The translations under genes and the position numbers were made by a program. Under the pieces are notes generated by a model, which did not search any database, was not told the origin of the DNA, and was given only the letters and a program-made list of their open reading frames with translations. From Nitrospina sp052156635 (GTDB taxonomy: Bacteria; Nitrospinota; Nitrospinia; Nitrospinales; Nitrospinaceae): 64,000 bases of DNA. The stretch's first letter is position 1. Each line of letters begins with the position of its first letter. The stretch covers positions 62,001 to 126,000 of the forward strand of contig NZ_JBQKUO010000005.1 of assembly GCF_052156635.1 (NCBI RefSeq), read 5' to 3'. Positions 16,692-27,100 of this stretch are shown here, one piece after another.

Positions 16692-18332
16692 ATGCAACCC
16701 TCGATCGGACTCATCACGCTCAACGCGAAGTTCATCCACACTGCGGTCAGCCTGCGCTACCTGCGGAACGCCGCCCGCCGTGCGGGTTACACCAACGTGT
16801 GGATCGAGGAGTTCACCATCCACCACCCCACCTGGAAAATCGCCGCCGAGATCCAGAAACACAAACCGGACATCCTCGGCATCGGCGTGTACATCTGGAA
16901 CCGCAGGCAATGTTTCGAGCTGGTTGAGGTTCTGAAAAAACAGAATCCCGATTTGAAAATTGTTCTGGGCGGGCCGGAGGTGTCGTTCGAGATGCCACAC
17001 GGTGACGACTACACCATCCTTTCCGGCGAAGGTGAGGCGCGTTTCGTCGAGTATCTCGGCTATGCCGTGAAAAACGAATCGCCGCCGCCGGACGTGCTGG
17101 ATCGGTGGCTGGTTTACGGCGGCGACCTGCCGGATCTGCACGTACCGTACACGCAGGAAGACTGGCCGCACCTCCAGAACCGTTACGCGTATGTCGAGAC
17201 TTCGCGCGGTTGCCCGTACCTGTGCTCGTTCTGCCTGTCGGCCTTGGACAAGACGGTGCGCTATTTCGACGACAACGCGGTGCGCCAGCAGATCGAGGAC
17301 ATCGTGAAGGCGGGCGTCGGCAAGGTGAAGTTTGTCGACCGAACCTTCAACCTGCAACCGCGCCGGATGCGCGACCTCATGCAGTGGCTGACACAGTTCC
17401 CCGACGTCGAGTTTCATTTCGAAGTGGTGGGCGATCTCCTGAACGACGGCATGCTGGAGTTTCTCGACACCGTGCCGCCGGGCATGTTCCAGTTCGAGAT
17501 CGGAATCCAGACCGCCACCGACCCGGTCCAGCAGACCATCCAGAGAAAACAGAACAACGACAAACTGTTCGGCACAATCAAACAGTTGATCGCGCAGGAC
17601 CGCGTCCACGTGCACTGCGACCTGATCTTCGGCCTGCCCGGCGAGACGTACGAACAGATGATGGAATCGTTCGAGGAAGTGTTCGCCCTGCGCCCGCACG
17701 AGGTGCAGTTGGGATTCCTCAAGTTCCTTCCCGGCGCGCCGGTGAAGGACCAGATAGAAAAAGAAGGCTACCGGTATCTCTCCACGCCGCCGTATGAAGT
17801 GATCGCCAACCGGCTTGTATCCGCCGAACAGTTCAGTTATCTGAAACGTTTCACCGAGATGTTCGACCTGTTCTACAACTCGCAACGCTTCCGCTTCACG
17901 CTGGAACACATCCTGCGCGACCGTTCACCCATAGACGTGTTCGACCGCCTGCTGGCCCACGTCGAAAAGCACACCGGGTTTCACGGCGGCATCTCGCTCG
18001 ACCGGCAGTATTTGTTCCTCGCCGAGTGTTTCGGTCTGCTGGACGATCCCCTTGCGCTCGATTTGCTCAAACTCGATTACCTGTACCATCAGCGCACGTT
18101 TCACCTTCCCGAATTTCTGCGTGCGCGCTTGCCGGAAAACGGATCGACGAAGCTCCGCACCTGGTCCGGCGACCGCAAGACGCCGCTTGTGCCCTTCTCG
18201 CACGAGATCGAAGTGGACCGCTGGCAGGCCCGTCTTTCGCCCTCCCGCAGCCCCTTGTATTACGCCGTGGCGCACGCGCCCAGGGGCGCGGGCTACTTCA
18301 CCCGCCCCGCCGTGCACCGCGTGGAAGGCTGA
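16692..18332 (+). CDS. B12-binding-domain radical SAM protein (DUF4080 type)
   Basis: The 546-residue protein has an N-terminal cobalamin-binding-like Rossmann domain (residues 1-130, with PDILGIGVYIWNRR and LGGPEVSFEMP) and a radical SAM core at about 165-380. The [4Fe-4S] motif is RGCPYLCSFCLS (CxxxCxxC). A C-terminal region of about 150 residues matches the DUF4080 extension. Such proteins are common and mostly uncharacterised; some relatives are methyltransferases or tRNA-modifying enzymes. The substrate cannot be inferred. It stands 39 nt after mutM and may be transcribed with it. Confidence 0.85.
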   Translation: MQPSIGLITLNAKFIHTAVSLRYLRNAARRAGYTNVWIEEFTIHHPTWKIAAEIQKHKPDILGIGVYIWNRRQCFELVEVLKKQNPDLKIVLGGPEVSFEMPHGDDYTILSGEGEARFVEYLGYAVKNESPPPDVLDRWLVYGGDLPDLHVPYTQEDWPHLQNRYAYVETSRGCPYLCSFCLSALDKTVRYFDDNAVRQQIEDIVKAGVGKVKFVDRTFNLQPRRMRDLMQWLTQFPDVEFHFEVVGDLLNDGMLEFLDTVPPGMFQFEIGIQTATDPVQQTIQRKQNNDKLFGTIKQLIAQDRVHVHCDLIFGLPGETYEQMMESFEEVFALRPHEVQLGFLKFLPGAPVKDQIEKEGYRYLSTPPYEVIANRLVSAEQFSYLKRFTEMFDLFYNSQRFRFTLEHILRDRSPIDVFDRLLAHVEKHTGFHGGISLDRQYLFLAECFGLLDDPLALDLLKLDYLYHQRTFHLPEFLRARLPENGSTKLRTWSGDRKTPLVPFSHEIEVDRWQARLSPSRSPLYYAVAHAPRGAGYFTRPAVHRVEG

Positions 18333-18432
18333 TTCCGCCATTTTTGTTTTCAAATCCAGCCCGGCCGTTATATGATGGACGGTCAATTCACCCTATTCAT
18401 AAACAAATTGGAGAGACTCTAAGGAGAAGATC

Positions 18433-20124
18433 ATGTCAGACGCCAGTGAAACCCCGCTCAATCCCCGCAGCCGAACGATCACCCAGGGCGACCGCCGTGC
18501 GCCCAACCGCGCCATGTTGCGCGCGGTGGGCTTCAAGGACGAAGATTTCGAGAAGCCGATCGTGGGCATTGCCAACGGGCAGAGCAACATCACCCCCTGC
18601 AATGCGGGACTGGGCAAGCTGGCGGACATTGCCTCTGCAGAGATTTACAACAACGGCGGCATGGCGCAGATGTTCGGCACCATCACCATCAGCGACGGCA
18701 TCAGTATGGGCACCGAAGGCATGAAATGCTCGCTGGTCAGCCGCGAAGTCATCGCCGACTCCATCGAGACCGTCTGCCGGGGATCGTCCATGGACGGCGT
18801 GCTCGCTATCGGCGGCTGTGACAAGAACATGCCCGGCGCGATGATCGCCATGGCGCGCCTGAACATCCCCGCGGTCTTCGTGTATGGCGGCACCATCAAA
18901 CCCGGCCACCTCGGTGACCAGGACCTGACTGTCGTCAGCGCGTTCGAAGCCGTCGGCAAGTTCAGCGCCGGGGCCATCGACCAGGACGAATTGACCGACA
19001 TCGAAAAGAATGCGTGTCCCGGTTACGGGTCGTGCGGCGGCATGTTCACCGCCAACACGATGTCGTCGGCATTCGAGGCGATGGGCATGAGCATGCCGTA
19101 CAGTTCGACCATGTCCAATGAGGACAAGGAAAAGGAAAACAGCACGCGCGAAAGCAGCATCGCGTTGATGAACCTGATCCGGAACAACATCCTGCCGCGC
19201 GATATCATCACGCGGAAGTCGCTGGAGAACGCCATCACCGTGGTCATGGCCGTCGGCGGCTCGACCAACGCCGTCCTCCATTTGCTGGCGATCGCGCACA
19301 GCGCGGGCCTCAAGCTTTCAATCGACGACTTCGAAACCATCCGCAAGCGCGTGCCGTTGTTCTGTGATTTGAAGCCATCCGGCCGGTATGTTACGGTTGA
19401 CCTTCATCGGGCCGGAGGCATTCCGCAGGTCATGAAGATGTTGTTGAATGCAGGGTTGCTTCACGGCGACTGCATGACCTGCACCGGCAAAACGATCGCG
19501 GAAAACCTGAAAGACGTACCGGACCAGCCGGCGGCGAACCAGGATGTCATCCTTCCCCTGGACCAACCCAAAGCGAAGGAAGGACACCTCGTTATCTTGA
19601 AAGGCAACCTCGCACCGGAGGGAGCCGTCGCCAAGGTTTCGGGCATCAAGACGCACGTCCTCACCGGACCGGCTCGCATTTTTGACAGCGAAGAGGCGTG
19701 TCTGGATGCAATAATTGAAAATAAAATCAAAGAAGGAGACATCATTGTCATCCGCTATGAAGGGCCAAAAGGCGGACCCGGCATGCGTGAAATGCTGGCA
19801 CCGACATCAGCGATTGTCGGAAAAGGCTTGGGTGATAAGGTCGGTTTGATCACCGACGGCCGGTTTTCAGGAGGCACTTTCGGACTGGTTGTCGGACACA
19901 TTGCACCCGAAGCGCAGGAAGGCGGACCGATTGCGCTGGTCCGCGAAGGCGACTCGATCACGCTCGACGTCGACCGCAACCTCATTGAGGTGAGTTTGAG
20001 CAGTGAGGAAATGCAAGCCCGGCAGGCTGAATGGAAGGCTCCACCTGTCAAATATCAGACCGGTGTGCTTGCCAAGTACGCCAAATTGGTTGCTTCGTCC
20101 TCCAAAGGTGCGGTAACGGATTAG
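18433..20124 (+). CDS. ilvD: Dihydroxy-acid dehydratase
   Basis: The 563-residue enzyme converts 2,3-dihydroxy-isovalerate and -methylvalerate to the 2-oxo acids in valine/isoleucine synthesis. Iron-sulphur ligands are visible in GGCDKNMPGA and NACPGYGSCGGMFTANTMSS, with the third Cys in MTCTGKT; GRFSGGTFGLVVGHIAPEA is the conserved C-terminal block. A strong AAGGAGAAG precedes the ATG. It is a single-gene unit with a likely terminator downstream. Confidence 0.95.
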   Translation: MSDASETPLNPRSRTITQGDRRAPNRAMLRAVGFKDEDFEKPIVGIANGQSNITPCNAGLGKLADIASAEIYNNGGMAQMFGTITISDGISMGTEGMKCSLVSREVIADSIETVCRGSSMDGVLAIGGCDKNMPGAMIAMARLNIPAVFVYGGTIKPGHLGDQDLTVVSAFEAVGKFSAGAIDQDELTDIEKNACPGYGSCGGMFTANTMSSAFEAMGMSMPYSSTMSNEDKEKENSTRESSIALMNLIRNNILPRDIITRKSLENAITVVMAVGGSTNAVLHLLAIAHSAGLKLSIDDFETIRKRVPLFCDLKPSGRYVTVDLHRAGGIPQVMKMLLNAGLLHGDCMTCTGKTIAENLKDVPDQPAANQDVILPLDQPKAKEGHLVILKGNLAPEGAVAKVSGIKTHVLTGPARIFDSEEACLDAIIENKIKEGDIIVIRYEGPKGGPGMREMLAPTSAIVGKGLGDKVGLITDGRFSGGTFGLVVGHIAPEAQEGGPIALVREGDSITLDVDRNLIEVSLSSEEMQARQAEWKAPPVKYQTGVLAKYAKLVASSSKGAVTD

Positions 20125-20186
20125 TCGGTATTAATTCGATACCCACTGTAAAAAGTTCTCGTTCTTGCTCTCGTTGGAAAGAAACT

Positions 20187-20238
20187 GAGCCTCTCCCGCA
20201 CGCTGTGTAGGAGATGGCTCGATTTCTTTTGCGAACCG
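20187..20238 (+). terminator. Probable intrinsic terminator of ilvD
   Basis: GAGCCTCTCC and GGAGATGGCTC form a stem with one bulge around a 13-nt loop, followed by the T-rich GATTTCTTTT, about 60 nt after the ilvD stop. Confidence 0.6.
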
Positions 20239-20290
20239 CTCATGCTAATTCTTGCTTCTTTCTTGTCCAACAAGGAAGGGAGCAAGGCAA

Positions 20291-21226
20291 ATGGAGATCA
20301 TGGCACCAGAAGCACCCAATAAATTATTGGTGAGCGCGACCCGTATCAACCTGTACTACCTGCACGATTTATTTCAGGAAATCGCTTCGGAAGTCAGCGA
20401 ACGTATTGGGTCCGACCTGGGGGCCGACATCCCGCTAACCGCGGGTATGTGGGGCGGCTCCTACCTCGTTGCCGACCCCACGGGTGTGTCGCGCACCAAT
20501 GTCAAACGTCTCTATTCCATCGTCAATTTCCCTCAGGGGACCCCGCTGGACAAACCGGAAGTGTTCGAGATGCTGATGCGGTATTACCGCGACTGCTTGA
20601 AAGAACAGTTTCGCGAATACCGGATTCGACTGGACCAGCCGACGTGGGGCGACGTGATCCCCTACTCCAACCGCAGGCGTCCGACCACCGCGATGCAGAT
20701 GGTGGACACTTCACGGCGCATCCAATTCGCCCGCGTGTTCTTCGTTCCCAACTCGGCCACCTGGGCGGAATCCATCATCTTCGACATGATCCGCAACGTA
20801 CGCCAGCTGCGCGAGCTTCTGGACATCGATCACCGCCCGCGAATCGCGGGTGTCGATGAACTCAAATTCCTGCTGCAGGACATCCTCATCACCTACTTCA
20901 CGCTGAGGCCGGCACTCACTCCGGACTTCGAGGAGCATGCCCATCCCATCATCAAGGAACTTTACGGAAAGTTTGTGACGGGCATGAGCGACCGTTCCGA
21001 CGTGGAGGAGCAATACCAAAAGGTCTACGCCAATGCGCTGGCCTACGGCTACGAGGAGGCGTTGGAGGGACCTTACAAGAAGGAAGGGTTGGACATTTTC
21101 CAGGTGGAAAACTGGCCGGTGGATAAAATCAATTTCGTACCGGATGAATTGAAGGAAAAGCTGGTGCCTCATCTCGAAGGCACGTTCGAAAAGTTCAGCC
21201 GCAACCTTGCGGTTCAGCAGGCCTGA
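20291..21226 (+). CDS. Hypothetical soluble protein
   Basis: A 311-residue protein with no signal peptide or membrane segment. ATG 20291 follows an AAGGAAGGGAGCAAGG stretch. It is predicted as mixed helix and strand, with a conserved-looking centre (GMWGGSYLVADPTGVSRTNVK) and a long helical C-terminal half. There are no recognisable nucleotide, metal or catalytic motifs, and I do not recognise the family. It is convergent with the haem lipoprotein gene, 9 nt apart. Confidence 0.65.
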   Translation: MEIMAPEAPNKLLVSATRINLYYLHDLFQEIASEVSERIGSDLGADIPLTAGMWGGSYLVADPTGVSRTNVKRLYSIVNFPQGTPLDKPEVFEMLMRYYRDCLKEQFREYRIRLDQPTWGDVIPYSNRRRPTTAMQMVDTSRRIQFARVFFVPNSATWAESIIFDMIRNVRQLRELLDIDHRPRIAGVDELKFLLQDILITYFTLRPALTPDFEEHAHPIIKELYGKFVTGMSDRSDVEEQYQKVYANALAYGYEEALEGPYKKEGLDIFQVENWPVDKINFVPDELKEKLVPHLEGTFEKFSRNLAVQQA

Positions 21227-21235
21227 ACAAACCCC

Positions 21236-22036
21236 TTATACATACTCCAGCACGATCCAACCCGCGAGTCCCTTCTGCCCGTTGGTCTCGCGGTTGCCTC
21301 CGTCCCAGATGGCAATGGCCAACGCCGTGGCCGCATCCAGTGGCCGGTCCAGTTCGTCTCCGGTCGTCAAAGGGCGTTTGAACACCACGACCCACCCGGT
21401 CTCGGTTCGCACACCATGCCCCTGCACATCCTGCTGGGCCTGGCGGGTGAGAGTGCTGAAGCCCTCGGCATTCAAATCCTCCACCGGCGATTTGATGGTG
21501 GACGGATCTTTCACTGTCTGCCTGAGCGCATCGACCTCCACCTGCCGCGCGGCTTTCCATTGCCAGATATTCACCATCTCCCCTTCCGCTCCCATGGTGA
21601 CGGGAGGCGGCGTGCCGGTTGCCTTCAGCGGAAACATCACCGCTGCCTGGTCCGTATAGAGCCGGGAATTGTCCAGTCCATCGTCGCGGGTCGAGTCCTC
21701 CCACTCCAGCCGTACGGCAAATTCGGTATCCGTACGCGCCGCACTGAGAGTGACTTTCTTGATCGAGGGATCGGGCCACTGTGGATTGGTGATCAACTGC
21801 GGGCCGAGTTCGATCACCTTGCGCTCCGGCCCCTGCGCCGCCGTCCAGAAGCCAGATAGAGGGGACAGCGGCAGGGATCCCGAATAGCGGGTCACTTTCA
21901 CCTTGCCGGTGCAGTATCCATCATTCAGACAGGACTCATAATTCACTGAAGAAGAACCACATCCCCAACCCAGGCCAGTGATCAAAACCGTAAGCACGGC
22001 AGGAAACCAACGTAATCCAAACAGGTATTGTTTCAT
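21236..22036 (-). CDS. Lipoprotein with ethylbenzene-dehydrogenase-type haem-binding domain
   Basis: The 266-residue protein starts MKQYLFGLRWFPAVLTVLI and has a lipobox-like GLGWGC (Cys about residue 26). The mature part matches the EB_dh / NxrC-DdhC haem-b domain: an immunoglobulin-like opening strand, EFAVRLEWEDSTRDDGLD, then DQAAVMFPLKA and the Trp/His-rich middle, ending with WDGGNRETNGQKGL. Family members bind one haem b as the gamma subunit of DMSO-reductase-type enzymes or act in periplasmic electron transfer. A Cys pair (NYESCLNDGYC) after the lipobox is extra. No catalytic molybdoprotein is nearby. It follows the M16 peptidase gene, with 22 nt between. Confidence 0.7.
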   Translation of the reverse strand: MKQYLFGLRWFPAVLTVLITGLGWGCGSSSVNYESCLNDGYCTGKVKVTRYSGSLPLSPLSGFWTAAQGPERKVIELGPQLITNPQWPDPSIKKVTLSAARTDTEFAVRLEWEDSTRDDGLDNSRLYTDQAAVMFPLKATGTPPPVTMGAEGEMVNIWQWKAARQVEVDALRQTVKDPSTIKSPVEDLNAEGFSTLTRQAQQDVQGHGVRTETGWVVVFKRPLTTGDELDRPLDAATALAIAIWDGGNRETNGQKGLAGWIVLEYV

Positions 22037-22058
22037 GAAAAAATTTTTCGGTAGAGAA

Positions 22059-23372
22059 TTAAAAACGGTTAACGAGTTCATTCAAACCCTGTGTGATCTG
22101 AGGAGTATGCGGCCCCACCAGCACGACGTTGAGTCCGTTCGCCACAAACAAACGACGGGCGACGCGGCGGACATCATCAAGGGTGATGCCTTCTATCAAC
22201 ATCCGTTCGTCTTCAACTGAAATCGCGGTGGAGTAGAGGGGGGCCTGACCGTACCGCACCAACTGCTTGTAGGGCGAATCGTATTCCAGCTCCAGTTCGT
22301 AAGCATATCGCTTTTTCACAAAACCCAGTTCTTCGGCACTCGGCCCTTCGGCAAGCAGGGTTTTGATCTCGCGGAAAATGATATCGGCAATTTCCAGCAC
22401 TTTTTCCGGACGCGCGTTGACGTCGAAGTCGAACGTACCGCAGTCAGAAAGCGCGGTCTCCCGCGCCTGCACGGAGTACACAAGCCCGCGGTCCTCGCGC
22501 AGGGTTTTTTGCAAACGGGACGCCGTCCCGTCGTCAAAAATCAGCGCGATCAACGAAACAATGTAGTAGTCGGGATCATTGAAGGAAACCGAGCGAAAAC
22601 AGATCTGCAACTGGGCCTGGCTGTCGTCATGCTTCTGGATGAACAGGACCGGCTTCTCCTGGTTTTCTTTCACGGAACCGACGAAATGGTTTTTCGGGAT
22701 CACCCGCCCGCACCTGGGAAACCCGCCGAAGTGGCGCCGGGCCAATTCCAGAAAGCGGTCGTGACTCAGTGCGCCGGCCCCAGCCAGCACCATGTTGCCG
22801 GGACAGTAATAGGTTTCAAAAAACTCGCGGAGTTGATCCGTATCGATAGCCTTGATCGACTCCTCCGTACCTATAATGGGATAGCCCAGTGGATCGTCGC
22901 CGTAAAGCAGTTTGCATGCGTGGTAGTCGATATCCACGTTCACACCTTCCGCGTTGAAATCTTCAAGACATTCTTCCAGGATGATCTCGCGCTCGACTTC
23001 GATGCTGGGGAACAGGGGATCGGTGAAGAAATCGGAAAACAGTTCCATTCCCCGCTCCAACTGTTCATAATGCGGGCTGAAGTCGTAATGCGTGTGTTCG
23101 GTGTAGGTGGAAGCGCGCAGGCCGCGACCGATTTTCTCGAACTCGGTGTTGAGCAGGATCGAGTCCGGATACCTGCGGTTGCCGCGGAACAGCATGTGCT
23201 CCAGGAAATGCGAAATGCCGTTGTTCGCCGGTGTTTCAAAACGAACGCCCGAACGGATGTACATGCCGATGTCCAGCGTGTGCAGGTGCGGCATCTCGAC
23301 CGTGACGACGGTCAGTCCGTTTTCCAGGGTATCGAAGTGAGTTCGATTTTCAAGCGTATGGGTGGTGTTCAT
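22059..23372 (-). CDS. M16-family zinc peptidase (insulinase type)
   Basis: The 437-residue protein has the inverted zinc motif HFLEH (in GISHFLEHMLFRGN, about residues 50-54) and the downstream Glu (EREIILEECLED, about 76 residues on) that completes the site. The C-terminal M16 domain carries the usual R/Y region (YYIVSLIALIFDDGTASRLQ). It is the single-chain, about 430-residue type (PqqF/YmxG-like mitochondrial processing peptidase relatives). No signal peptide is seen, so cytoplasmic. It is co-oriented with the haem lipoprotein gene; a link in function is not evident. Confidence 0.9.
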   Translation of the reverse strand: MNTTHTLENRTHFDTLENGLTVVTVEMPHLHTLDIGMYIRSGVRFETPANNGISHFLEHMLFRGNRRYPDSILLNTEFEKIGRGLRASTYTEHTHYDFSPHYEQLERGMELFSDFFTDPLFPSIEVEREIILEECLEDFNAEGVNVDIDYHACKLLYGDDPLGYPIIGTEESIKAIDTDQLREFFETYYCPGNMVLAGAGALSHDRFLELARRHFGGFPRCGRVIPKNHFVGSVKENQEKPVLFIQKHDDSQAQLQICFRSVSFNDPDYYIVSLIALIFDDGTASRLQKTLREDRGLVYSVQARETALSDCGTFDFDVNARPEKVLEIADIIFREIKTLLAEGPSAEELGFVKKRYAYELELEYDSPYKQLVRYGQAPLYSTAISVEDERMLIEGITLDDVRRVARRLFVANGLNVVLVGPHTPQITQGLNELVNRF

Positions 23373-23452
23373 AAAGCCTGTTGAAGGGGTGGTGGAAAAA
23401 CCGTTATTATCTCACACAATTTTAACGCGTCCGAGATGGAATTGGAAAATTC

Positions 23453-24109
23453 ATGAGCCGACCGGAATGGTGCGAAACGGATTTCCGAAAAGCGGAGGTC
23501 TTTCTCGAGGAACACGAAGGAGATCAACCGGATACCGCTCTTTTCGACTGCGGCGACGGGTTGTACGCGGTGATTCCGCGCGGCCTCCCCGCGCTGGGAA
23601 TCCGGTTTTACGGCCTGTTCATGCTGGCGCCCCTGCCGGTGCTCCTTGCCAGCGTCGTCGTCCTGGTGCTGTTTGGATTCAAAGATGACGTCTCGCTGAA
23701 CGCAACCACCCTGGGAGTGTTTGCCATCTCGGTGGTGTTGATCGTCGGCCTCGTGCGTGTGATGCACCTCATCCTGCAAAACCGCGCGCTGTTTCCACGC
23801 AACTATTTCGTCACCCTCGGCAAAAACGGCATCGCCATGCACTACTCGCGCAAGCACTTTCCGTTTCACAACCCGCGCGCATGGCTGACGTGGCACGACG
23901 TCAAGTCGGTGGAGCCGGGCAGCGGACTCTTCCTGCCCGCGTTTTTGATCGGCCTGCCGTTCATCACTTATCCCAAAGTGCAGGGAGAGAACGGCGTGGA
24001 GGTGGACCTTCCATTCCGCTTGTCCCGCGCCCGGCAGGCGGAACAGATGGAGGCGGTGCAGAACCTCATCCGCGACAACCTCGAATGGCGCAACGCTATT
24101 CGAAGTTGA
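23453..24109 (+). CDS. Membrane protein with two helices and PH-like C-terminal domain
   Basis: The 218-residue protein has an N-terminal cytoplasmic part (1-45), two adjacent transmembrane helices (about 52-78 and 85-107), then a beta-rich domain of about 110 residues (FVTLGKNGIAMHYSRKHFPF..., WHDVKSVEPG) that looks like a bacterial PH / YdbT-like domain. Its last 14 nt overlap the end of dnaE on the other strand. Function is unknown; family assignment is tentative. Confidence 0.6.
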   Translation: MSRPEWCETDFRKAEVFLEEHEGDQPDTALFDCGDGLYAVIPRGLPALGIRFYGLFMLAPLPVLLASVVVLVLFGFKDDVSLNATTLGVFAISVVLIVGLVRVMHLILQNRALFPRNYFVTLGKNGIAMHYSRKHFPFHNPRAWLTWHDVKSVEPGSGLFLPAFLIGLPFITYPKVQGENGVEVDLPFRLSRARQAEQMEAVQNLIRDNLEWRNAIRS

Positions 24110-27100
24110 TCGAGTTTTCGCCAAGCAACTCCTCGATCTGCTCGATGATCTCGTCGCAGGGCTTCACCTTGAGTTCGCTCTGGACCGTGCGTTGTCTCGC
24201 CGGCCCCCCTTCTGGAAACAGGAAATGCACAAGCAGTTGGTTGTTGCCGGGATGCCGCGCCAGCACGTCCTTGACCGAATGCAGGGTGGTCTTCTCCAGG
24301 CCCGGGGTGCGGATGTGGACATGCACCGTTCCCTTCCAGTGATCCTTCGCTTCGGCGAGCGGACGAATCTCGTTCGCGATCACCTTCGGCCAGTTGTCGT
24401 CGGCTTCCACCGTGCCCTTGACGAGAATCGGACCGTCCTGATCCAGAATCTCCAGTGAGTTCCTGTACGTCTCCGGCCACACCGTCACCTCCACCGTGCC
24501 CTGCAAATCCTCGAGCGTCATGAGCGCCATCTTGTCGCCCTTCTTCGTGGTCTTGGTGATGATCTTGAACGGCACCCCCGCGATGCTGACTTCCTTTCCG
24601 TTCGGTCGCTCGGACAGGTTGGCGGAATTGGCGTCGGTGAACCACGCGATGTCTTTCTGGTACTTCATTAACGGGTGCCCGGACACGTAAAAGCCGATGG
24701 TCTCTTTCTCGAATTTCAGGCGGTCGTGGTCGCTCCATTCCTCCGCGGGTTCCGACGACACCGCAATGTCCTCTTCCTCTTCGCCCAGGAGATCGAACAT
24801 GCTGGACTGACCCAACTGCCGGTCGCGCTGGCGAGACTGTCCGATATCCATGTACGCCTGCAGGTGCTTCATCATCCCCGCCCGGCTTTCACCTACGGAG
24901 TCGAACGCGCCGCTTTTGATCAGGCTTTCGATGACACGCTTGTTCACCTTGTTGAGGTCCACCGATTCGCAGAACTGCTTGAGCGAGGTGAACTCACCCA
25001 CCTGGTTGCGCGTATCGATGATGATGTCGATGGCCGACGCGCCGACGTTCTTGATCGCTCCCAGCCCGAACACCAGCTTGTCTTCGTGGATCGAGAAGTC
25101 GCGGAAACTGCGGTTGACGTCCGGCGGCATCATCTGGATGCCCATCTCGCGGCAGTCGTTGATGTAACGGATCACCTTGTCGGTGTTGTCCATTTCGCTG
25201 GTGATCAGCGCACCGAAAAACTGGAGCGGGTAATGCGCCTTGAGATACGCGGTCTGGTAGGAGATGAGGGCGTACGCGGCGCTGTGCGACTTGTTGAATC
25301 CGTAACCCGCGAATTTTTCCATCAGGTCGAAGATACGTTCGGACTTTTTGTCCGGAATCTTGTTCTTGTGACTGCCCTGGTAGAACTTCTCACGCTGCTG
25401 CGCCATCTCCTCCGGTTTTTTCTTGCCCATGGCGCGGCGCAGGAGGTCGGCATCGCCCAGCGTGAAGCCCGCCAGCACGTTGGCGATCTTCATGACCTGC
25501 TCCTGGTACAGGATGACGCCGTGCGTCTCTTTCAGGATGTCCTTCAACTGCGGCAGTTCGTATTTCTCCTCGAGCGTGCCGTGCTTGCGCTTGACGTAGT
25601 CGTCCACCATGCCGCTCTCCAGCGGACCCGGACGGAACAGCGCGAGGAGCGCGATGATGTCCTCAAAGCTGTCCGGCTTCATCTTGAGCAGAAGGTCGCG
25701 CATGCCGGAGCTTTCCAGCTGGAACACGCCGCGCGTCCGGGCCTCGCTCAACAGCTTGTAGGTTTCGGAATCGTCTTTCGGGATGGCGTCGAAGTCGAGC
25801 TCCGTGCCCTCCGACTCGCGGATCAACCGAAGCGCGTTGTGGATGACGGTGAGCGTCCGCAGGCCGAGGAAGTCCATCTTCAGCAACCCCAGCTTTTCGA
25901 TGTTGTTCATCGAAAACTGGGTCACGATTTCATCGTTGTTGCCCTTGTACAACGGCAGGAACTCGGTGAGCGGTTTGGGCGAAATCACCACGCCCGCCGC
26001 GTGGGTGGAGCAGTGACGCGGCAGGCCTTCCAGCTTGAGGGCGATGTCGAGCAATTCCTTTATATTTTCGTTTTCCTTCGACATCTCCTTGAAACGCGGC
26101 TCCTCGTTCATCGCGTCGGTGAGCGTGATGTTCAGCCGGTTGGGCACCAGCTTGGCGATCTTGTCCACTTCGCCGTAGGTCAGGCCCAGCACGCGGCCGA
26201 CGTCGCGGATGACGCCCTTCGCGTTCATACTGCCGAAGGTGATGATCTGTGTGACGAAATCGTGGCCGCCGTATTTTTCCGTGACGTATTTGATGACGTC
26301 GTCGCGCTTTTCCATGCAGAAGTCGATGTCGATATCCGGCATGCTGACGCGTTCCGGGTTCAGAAAGCGCTCGAACAGGAGGCCGTAGTGGATGGGATCG
26401 AGGTTGGTGATGCGAAGCGAGTAGGCGACCAGGCTTCCCGCCGCCGAACCGCGGCCGGGTCCGACGGGAATGCCGTTCTCCCGCGCGTACCGTATGAAGT
26501 CCCACACGATGAGAAAATAACCCGGATAGCCCATCTTCCTGATGATGGCAAGTTCCTCGTCCAGCCGGTCCTCGTACACCGCGCGGTCGTACTCCTGCCC
26601 CGCCCTGTCCATTTCCTCATACCGCTCCTGCAGTCCCAGCCGCGATTGTTCTTCCAGATACGAGTACAGCGTGTGCGCTTCGGGCACCGGGTATTCCGGC
26701 AGGTTGTCCCTTCCGGTTTCAAGGTCCAGGTTGCACCGCTCGGCGATCTTGATGGTGTTCTCGATCGCCTCCGGGATCTCACGGAACATCGCCTCCATTT
26801 CCTGCGGCGACTTGAAGTAATACTCGTCCGAGTGGTACTTCATGCGATAGGGATCGTCCATCGTCTTGCCGGTTTGCAGGCAGAGGAGGATTTCGTGCGA
26901 ACGGAAATCTTCCTGGTCGAGGTAATGGCAGTTGTTGGTGGCGACGACGGGGAGGTCGAGTTTCCTGCCGATCTCAATCAGACCCTTGTTGATCGGTTCC
27001 TGCCAGTCCAGCTTGTGGTTCTGCAGTTCCAGATAGAAGTTGTCCTCGCCCATGATGTCCTTGTACTGCTCAGCCATCTTGAGCGCGCGCGGCAGGTTTT

